DNA of 64,000 nucleotides, taken from Vibrio palustris. Lineage in GTDB: Bacteria > Pseudomonadota > Gammaproteobacteria > Enterobacterales > Vibrionaceae. Positions within the stretch are counted from its first letter, which is position 1; every line of letters starts with the position of its first letter. Of this stretch, positions 59,374 to 64,000 are shown piece after piece. The stretch is from assembly GCF_024346995.1 (NCBI RefSeq), contig NZ_AP024887.1:620001-684000 (forward strand), given 5' to 3'. The position numbers and the translations under genes are program-made. Under the pieces are notes generated by a model. The model did no database searches, was not told the DNA's origin, and saw only the letters and a list, made by a program, of their open reading frames with translations.

Positions 59374-59799
59374 TTAGGCTTTCAAATTCGTACCTAGCGT
59401 TGAGACACCGCGCGTTTTACCGGTTTCTGTATAGGTCATACCTGTTTTTCCTAAGCTCTGCTGCATAAGGTTATTGAGTTTATTAAAACTCATTTGGGCA
59501 CGCGTGAGAGCTTCGCCATTGACAGCGTTAGCTTCTTGGCAGCGTGAGACTAAAGTCCGAATATCTGCCACCATATTACTTAAGTCATCATCTTCGACGA
59601 GCGTCGCAAGATCAGGATGAGTGGCAATACGTTGGTCAGTATTATTTAATTGCGAGACAAGCGTAATCTTCTGCTTAGCGTAGGCTTCAATATCTGCAGA
59701 TACTCGTGCCGTGATCGCAATTTTTTCGTTTTCTAACAGCTCAGTTAATGCTTGCGCATTTTGATACTGGAATTCGACTAAGTCTTTAAGTGCTGCCAT
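59374..59799 (-). CDS. flgN: Flagellar chaperone FlgN
   Basis: FlgN is the export chaperone for the hook-filament junction proteins FlgK and FlgL. The 141-residue protein is mostly helical, with heptad-like leucines in its first two thirds, as in the family. It lies 30 bases after flgM in the flgA-flgM-flgN order on the minus strand. Sequence conservation is low in this family, so context carries much of the call. Confidence 0.87.
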   Translation of the reverse strand: MAALKDLVEFQYQNAQALTELLENEKIAITARVSADIEAYAKQKITLVSQLNNTDQRIATHPDLATLVEDDDLSNMVADIRTLVSRCQEANAVNGEALTRAQMSFNKLNNLMQQSLGKTGMTYTETGKTRGVSTLGTNLKA

Positions 59800-59829
59800 A
59801 CCTTAATATCGCCATCTGGTTTGTAATGA

Positions 59830-60153
59830 TTAAGCGTGACCACCTAATTCATTTTCAAATTTTATCATGCTATCAGCGAGTTTCTCTGGGTCAACCACAT
59901 AAGAGCCATTGGCAATGGCGTCTTTAATTGCGGCAACTTTTGCGCTATCGAAGCTCGGGCTATTTGCCATACTGCTTTTCATTTCTTCCATCGCTTTACT
60001 TTGCGAACTTAAAGACACAGCATCACTACGTTGCTGTGGTGTCTGTTTCGTTTCGCCAGCTTGATGTGAAGAAACATTGTTTTCTGAACGTGCAGAGCTA
60101 CGGTTCGTTGTCGTCAACGACTGCCCTGAGCGTATATTATCAATGCCTGCCAT
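59830..60153 (-). CDS. flgM: Anti-sigma-28 factor FlgM
   Basis: FlgM holds sigma-28 (FliA) inactive until the hook is complete, when it is exported. The N-terminal half is low complexity (Ser, Gln, Asn) and likely disordered; the conserved C-terminal part has VAAIKDAIANGSYVVDPEKLADSMIKFE-type helices. 107 residues. It is preceded by a sigma-28-like promoter, giving the expected autogenous loop. Confidence 0.92.
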   Translation of the reverse strand: MAGIDNIRSGQSLTTTNRSSARSENNVSSHQAGETKQTPQQRSDAVSLSSQSKAMEEMKSSMANSPSFDSAKVAAIKDAIANGSYVVDPEKLADSMIKFENELGGHA

Positions 60154-60194
60154 AAGCGGAGCCTTTAATCAAAGTAGTTGTGTTGTCTTTTCTG

Positions 60195-60221
60195 GTATCG
60201 ACTCTACACATATTTTCTTTA
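60195..60221 (-). promoter_or_regulatory. Sigma-28-like flgM promoter
   Basis: Minus strand: TAAAGAAA (plus 60214-60221), an 11-base spacer and GTCGATAC (plus 60195-60202), compared with TAAAGTTT-N11-GCCGATAA. Spacing is exact; 11 of 16 bases agree. It is 42 bases before flgM. Confidence 0.55.
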
Positions 60222-60262
60222 GTAATTTTTACCAGAAATAAAAGTGAATGAATATTGATCTA

Positions 60263-61006
60263 TTAGAATTGTACCAAAACTTTACCCACTCCGCTCACTT
60301 TTGCATCAATAATGCGGTTGGATTTGTTATTTTTCACTTTTATTTGTTCTCCCAAAATGCCATCGGACAATGCCGTGCCTTTTGTTGTGATAGACATGCC
60401 TCCGCTACCTGCATGAATAATAACGGTATCGTTACGACAAATAATGCAGACATCATTTTGTGTAATAACATCGCCCACTTGCAAGCTCCGCTTTAGTTTG
60501 GCACCTAATAGCATATCGGGATTACTAAATCCTTGCCGACGAAAACGCAGCATATCTTCCATACTTATACTAGTATTTTGGGACGTAATAATTTGTCCAC
60601 GGCCTAATTGTGTTGCGGCTGTGACCATCGGAATCGTGAGTGTAAGTTTGACAGGCACGTAGAGTTTCCAATTATCAGCCTGACATTTTACGAGCACAGT
60701 AATGTGGCTTGCCGAGCCATTATGAGATGAAGATGATGTTTCTAAAGGATTGGGGCATTGGGTGGCATACACACGACGGTCAATGTCGGCCGCCACGGCA
60801 TTGATTTTGCCGCCAGCAGGTGCTTGGATAGTGTGTAAAATATGTTGCTCTGCAGCATGTTGAATTAATTTTATTTGTTGTACTGTTGCAGACAGCACAT
60901 TTGTACTAAAGAAAAGTAATAAAAAGCCGATAGTGGTATTAAAAGTTCTATAGGAAGTTCTACACTTAAGAGATGCATGCAAGGCAAAACGAGTTTTTGT
61001 TTTCAT
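60263..61006 (-). CDS. flgA: Flagellar P-ring assembly chaperone FlgA
   Basis: FlgA is the periplasmic chaperone for FlgI P-ring assembly. After a long N-terminal signal (about residues 1-40, hydrophobic GFLLLFFSTNV, ending LSA) come a FlgA N domain and a SAF-like domain (TQLGRGQIITSQNTSISMEDM onwards) ending in the beta-rich VSGVGKVLVQF. The ATG at 61006 was chosen; the frame opens earlier but overlaps cheV. 247 residues. It is divergent from cheV. Confidence 0.88.
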   Translation of the reverse strand: MKTKTRFALHASLKCRTSYRTFNTTIGFLLLFFSTNVLSATVQQIKLIQHAAEQHILHTIQAPAGGKINAVAADIDRRVYATQCPNPLETSSSSHNGSASHITVLVKCQADNWKLYVPVKLTLTIPMVTAATQLGRGQIITSQNTSISMEDMLRFRRQGFSNPDMLLGAKLKRSLQVGDVITQNDVCIICRNDTVIIHAGSGGMSITTKGTALSDGILGEQIKVKNNKSNRIIDAKVSGVGKVLVQF

Positions 61007-61084
61007 GGTTAATTCTCTAGTTTCTTTAATAGCCACTAGTAGACTATCACTTTTAGAAGAAAAGTTTGAGATGGAGATAAGCTT

Positions 61085-62011
61085 ATGACGGGTATTCTCG
61101 ATTCTGTGAATCAGCGTACGCAACTCGTCGGCCAGAACCGATTAGAATTACTCACGTTCCGTTTAAACGGACGACAACGCTATGGAATCAACGTCTTTAA
61201 GGTTAAAGAGGTCCTGCAGTGCCCGAGGCTGACTGCCATGCCAAACTTACACCGTCTTGTTCGTGGTGTCGCTCATATTCGTGGTCAAACCGTTTCGGTA
61301 ATCGATATGAGTTTAGCTACAGGGGGACGCCCAACCGCAGATATTGAAAAAGCCTTTGTCGTGATTGCTGAGTTTAACCGCACTATCCAAGCCTTTTTGG
61401 TCAGCTCGGTAGAACGTATCATTAATATGCACTGGGAAGCAATTTTGCCACCACCAAGTGGCGCTGGTCGTTCGAACTATTTGACAGCGGTGACAAATAT
61501 CGATAATGAGCTCGTTGAAATTATCGATGTTGAAAAAATTCTCGCAGAAATTGCGCCTGTGAATGAAACGATGGATGAATCGATCAGCCAATCTTTTGCT
61601 GAAGCAGAGCAAGATACCGATATTGTTCGCCGAATTTTAATTGCGGATGATTCTACGGTAGCAAGAAAACAGGTACAGCGAGCTATTGAATCTATCGGTT
61701 TCGAGTGTATCCTTACTAAAGATGGTAAAGATGCCTATGAAAAGCTAGAAGAAATGGCGAAAGAAGGCAGTATTTATGATCAAATCTCTTTGGTGATCTC
61801 GGATATTGAGATGCCAGAGATGGATGGTTATACCTTGACTGCAGAGATTCGACGTAACAGTGAATTGAAAGATCTGTATGTGATTCTACACTCATCATTG
61901 AGTGGGGTGTTTAACCAAGCCATGGTTGAACGAGTAGGGGCTAATTCCTTTATTGCTAAATTCAATCCAGACGAACTTGGTAATGCAGTGAAAACGGCAC
62001 TTATAAAATAA
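61085..62011 (+). CDS. cheV: Chemotaxis coupling protein CheV
   Basis: CheV joins a CheW-like domain (about 20-165), which couples receptors to CheA, to a response-regulator receiver domain (about 180-305). In the receiver, IADDSTVARKQV supplies the acidic pair and VISDIEMPEMDG the phospho-acceptor Asp, with Lys in FIAKFNPDELG. 308 residues. cheR follows 12 bases later, and both precede flgBC in the Vibrio polar flagellar region I. Confidence 0.95.
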   Translation: MTGILDSVNQRTQLVGQNRLELLTFRLNGRQRYGINVFKVKEVLQCPRLTAMPNLHRLVRGVAHIRGQTVSVIDMSLATGGRPTADIEKAFVVIAEFNRTIQAFLVSSVERIINMHWEAILPPPSGAGRSNYLTAVTNIDNELVEIIDVEKILAEIAPVNETMDESISQSFAEAEQDTDIVRRILIADDSTVARKQVQRAIESIGFECILTKDGKDAYEKLEEMAKEGSIYDQISLVISDIEMPEMDGYTLTAEIRRNSELKDLYVILHSSLSGVFNQAMVERVGANSFIAKFNPDELGNAVKTALIK

Positions 62012-62022
62012 AAGAGAATTGA

Positions 62023-62853
62023 ATGACTGCTATAACAATAAGCGATCAAGAATATCGTGATTTTTGTCGGTTCTTAGAATCTCAATGTGGCATCGTATTA
62101 GGAGATAGCAAACAGTATCTCGTACGTAGCCGTTTGAGTCCTTTGATTACGAAATTCAAATGTGATTCATTATCCAGCCTGTTGCGAGATGTTGTGACGG
62201 GACGTAACCGAGAGTTACGTGTTGCCGCTGTCGATGCGATGACGACGAATGAAACGTTGTGGTTCCGTGATACTTATCCATTTCAAGTTCTTTCTGAACG
62301 TCTATTGCCAGAAATGGCGGCCAATAAGCGTCCGATTAAGATTTGGTCTGCGGCAAGCTCGTCCGGTCAAGAACCTTACTCTATGGGAATGACCATCTTA
62401 GAAATGCAGCAGAAGCGCCCCGGGTCTCTGCCTAATGTGTCGATTACCGCAACGGACATTTCATCAAGCATGTTAGATATGTGCCGTTTAGGGGTGTATG
62501 ACAATTTAGCTCTTGGTCGAGGTTTGTCCCCAGAGCGACGTCGCGCGTTTTTTGAAGATGCGGGTGATGGTCGTATGAAAATCAAAGATAACGTTAAGCG
62601 GTTGGTGACTTTCAAGCCACAAAACCTGATGGAGAGCTATGCAGGATTAGGTAAGTTTGACATTATTTTTTGTCGTAATGTTTTGATCTATTTCTCGGCT
62701 GATATGAAATCAAAGGTTCTCAATCAAATGGCGGGGAGTTTGAACCCCGGAGGTTACCTCTTACTAGGGGCATCGGAGTCGTTAACCGGATTGACAGACC
62801 GTTTTGAAATGGTGCGCTGTAACCCAGGTATCATTTATAAGCTTAAAGCGTAA
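62023..62853 (+). CDS. cheR: Chemotaxis protein methyltransferase CheR
   Basis: CheR methylates glutamates of chemoreceptors with SAM. The N-terminal helical domain is followed by the class I core: TTNETLWFRD, IKIWSAASSSGQEPYSM (SAM binding) and FDIIFCRNVLIYF, all signature motifs. No C-terminal pentapeptide-binding insert is obvious. 276 residues. Terminator after it. Confidence 0.95.
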   Translation: MTAITISDQEYRDFCRFLESQCGIVLGDSKQYLVRSRLSPLITKFKCDSLSSLLRDVVTGRNRELRVAAVDAMTTNETLWFRDTYPFQVLSERLLPEMAANKRPIKIWSAASSSGQEPYSMGMTILEMQQKRPGSLPNVSITATDISSSMLDMCRLGVYDNLALGRGLSPERRRAFFEDAGDGRMKIKDNVKRLVTFKPQNLMESYAGLGKFDIIFCRNVLIYFSADMKSKVLNQMAGSLNPGGYLLLGASESLTGLTDRFEMVRCNPGIIYKLKA

Positions 62854-62872
62854 ATTATCAAAATATTCAATG

Positions 62873-62905
62873 AAAGCCTAAGCCATCGTGCTTGGGCTTT
62901 TTTAT
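62873..62905 (+). terminator. Terminator after cheR
   Basis: AAAGCCTAAGC (62873-62883) pairs with GCTTGGGCTTT (62890-62900), one T-G pair, then T-run. Confidence 0.9.
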
Positions 62906-62987
62906 TAGGATAAAACCTGACGCCCTTTTCAGTGTCCATATCATTAAAGACAAATTTATTATATAAATAACCCTGACATTTCAAATT

Positions 62988-63003
62988 TGGCTTGCCAATT
63001 GCA
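62988..63003 (+). promoter_or_regulatory. Sigma-54 promoter of the flgB operon
   Basis: TGGCTTGCCAATTGCA has the sigma-54 form TGGCACG-N4-TTGCA: invariant GG and GC, correct 16-base length, two mismatches only. It is 122 bases before flgB, so transcription should start near 63014. In V. cholerae this operon is FlrC/sigma-54-dependent, which fits. Confidence 0.8.
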
Positions 63004-63124
63004 ACCTTTTTTCATGACCGATATACGTTAGAGAAAAGAAAAGTTGGTACGCAAATTGCTAATATTATTTATAACAAAGGTTACTAACGGTTAACAGTGG
63101 TCATTTCCATTTAAAGAGGCAACT

Positions 63125-63523
63125 ATGGCTATTTCTTTTGACAAAGCTCTTGGGGTACACCAATACACAGTGGGGCTTCGTGAGCGCAATGCAGAGTTGA
63201 TTGCAACTAATATTGCTCAAGCGGACACGCCAGGATTTAAAGCAAAAGGGATGGACTTTCAACAGGCATTGCAGGCGGCAACATCTGGTACCAGTATGGG
63301 ATTAGATATCACCGACGGTCGGCATATACCTGCCTCTTCAAGTATGGGTTCAGGTGATGTGCTATTTCGCACACCGACACAACCTGATACCGGAGATGGT
63401 AATACGGTTGACGTAAACTTAGAACGTAACTTATTTATGCAAAACCAACTACGTCACCAAGCCTCTTTAGATTTTCTCGGTGGAAAATTTAAAGGTTTAA
63501 CCAAGGCACTGAAAGGGGAGTAA
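63125..63523 (+). CDS. flgB: Flagellar basal-body rod protein FlgB
   Basis: FlgB forms the most proximal part of the flagellar rod. The N-terminal rod/hook motif NIAQADTPGFKAKGMDFQQAL is present and the C-terminus is helical (LFMQNQLRHQASLDFLGGKF). 132 residues. First gene of the flgBCD... operon; flgC starts 4 bases later. Confidence 0.95.
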   Translation: MAISFDKALGVHQYTVGLRERNAELIATNIAQADTPGFKAKGMDFQQALQAATSGTSMGLDITDGRHIPASSSMGSGDVLFRTPTQPDTGDGNTVDVNLERNLFMQNQLRHQASLDFLGGKFKGLTKALKGE

Positions 63524-63527
63524 CAAG

Positions 63528-63941
63528 ATGGGCTTATTTAATGTATTTAATGTGACTGGTTCAGCAATGAGTGCAGAATCTGTTCGTCTCAATACCACCT
63601 CTAGTAACTTGGCTAATGCTGATAGTGTCAGTAGCTCGGCTAAAGATACGTATAAAGCGCGACATGCAATATTTGGTGCTGAGCTTAATAAGGCGAACCG
63701 TGATGATCCGAATGTTCCCGTAAAGGTTTTAGGTATTGTAGAAAGTAACAAGCCGCTACGTGCTGAATATAATCCAGAGCATCCATTGGCCAATGAAGAC
63801 GGTTTTATTTATAAACCTAACGTGAATGTGATGGAAGAAATGGCCAATATGATTTCGGCTTCTCGCTCGTACCAAACGAATGTACAGGTCGCGGATGCGA
63901 GTAAACAAATGCTGCTGCGTACGCTGCAGATGGGTCAATAA
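63528..63941 (+). CDS. flgC: Flagellar basal-body rod protein FlgC
   Basis: FlgC is a proximal rod protein. The rod motif appears as NTTSSNLANADSVSSS and the C-terminal family segment as NVMEEMANMISASRSYQTNVQV, which ends near AKQMLLRTLQMGQ-type helix. 137 residues. It is between flgB and flgD. Confidence 0.96.
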   Translation: MGLFNVFNVTGSAMSAESVRLNTTSSNLANADSVSSSAKDTYKARHAIFGAELNKANRDDPNVPVKVLGIVESNKPLRAEYNPEHPLANEDGFIYKPNVNVMEEMANMISASRSYQTNVQVADASKQMLLRTLQMGQ

Positions 63942-63952
63942 GGGGATAACGT

Positions 63953-64000
63953 ATGGCTGGTGGAGTAAATAACGTTGGTCAAAGCGGTTTGTCCTATGTT
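63953..64000 (+). CDS. flgD: Flagellar hook-cap assembly protein FlgD, N-terminal start
   Basis: Only the first 16 codons are inside the window (MAGGVNNVGQSGLSYV). The position after flgC, the AGGGGATAAC ribosome-binding region and the recalled NNVGQSGLSY start of Vibrio FlgD support the call. FlgD caps and directs hook assembly. Confidence 0.8.
   Translation, partial: MAGGVNNVGQSGLSYV

Overview
The window is chromosomal DNA of a Vibrio-type gammaproteobacterium (family Vibrionaceae). The evidence is the gene order (gpt-frsA-crl-proBA; nrdR-ribD-ribE-ribBX-ribH-nusB-thiL-pgpA; glnD-map/rpsB-tsf-pyrH-frr-uppS-cdsA-dxr-rseP-bamA-skp-lpxD-fabZ-lpxA-lpxB-rnhB-dnaE-accA; dnaQ/rnhA; gmhA; purMN/upp; copA/gltX) followed by the polar-flagellum set flgT, flgOP, flgNMA, cheV, cheR, flgBCD. 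FlgT/FlgO/FlgP belong to the extra basal-body rings of Vibrio polar flagella. No mobile element, prophage, CRISPR array or defence system is visible. Almost every base lies in a recognisable housekeeping gene.

Layout. 1-5319: purine permease end, gpt, frsA, crl, proBA. 5375-11463: NrdR, riboflavin genes with a RibBX-type fusion, nusB, thiL, pgpA. 11525-15101 (minus): glnD and map, divergent from rpsB. 15254-34840: translation, lipid, outer-membrane and lipid A genes ending in dnaE and accA, with a stringent-type promoter and S2-type leader before rpsB. 34895-46082: tilS, a cytochrome, glnB, yafD, mltD, gloB, yafS, rnhA, dnaQ, a TIGR03503-like envelope protein, gmhA, yafJ, purN. 46086-49746: purM with a PurR box, upp, rluF, smrB. 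49747-50415: tRNA-Pro and a strong candidate for an unlisted small RNA. 50416-56760: TraB/GumN protein, copA with a CueR-type promoter, gltX, a possible AP2-like accessory gene and tRNA-Arg. 56879-64000: flagellar and chemotaxis genes with sigma-28-like and sigma-54 promoters.

The most interesting observation is at 49818-50002 on the minus strand. A near-consensus FNR box sits about 41 bases upstream of a predicted start; a -10 element is in the right place; the predicted transcript begins exactly at one arm of a perfect 8-bp inverted repeat, carries an unpaired CUCCUC anti-Shine-Dalgarno stretch and ends in a rho-independent terminator. This is the layout expected of an anaerobically induced, Hfq-type trans-acting sRNA. 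Smaller points are a RibBX protein whose GTP cyclohydrolase II half has lost its zinc cysteines, the absence of fadE from its usual place beside gmhA, and a gene remnant next to tRNA-Arg.
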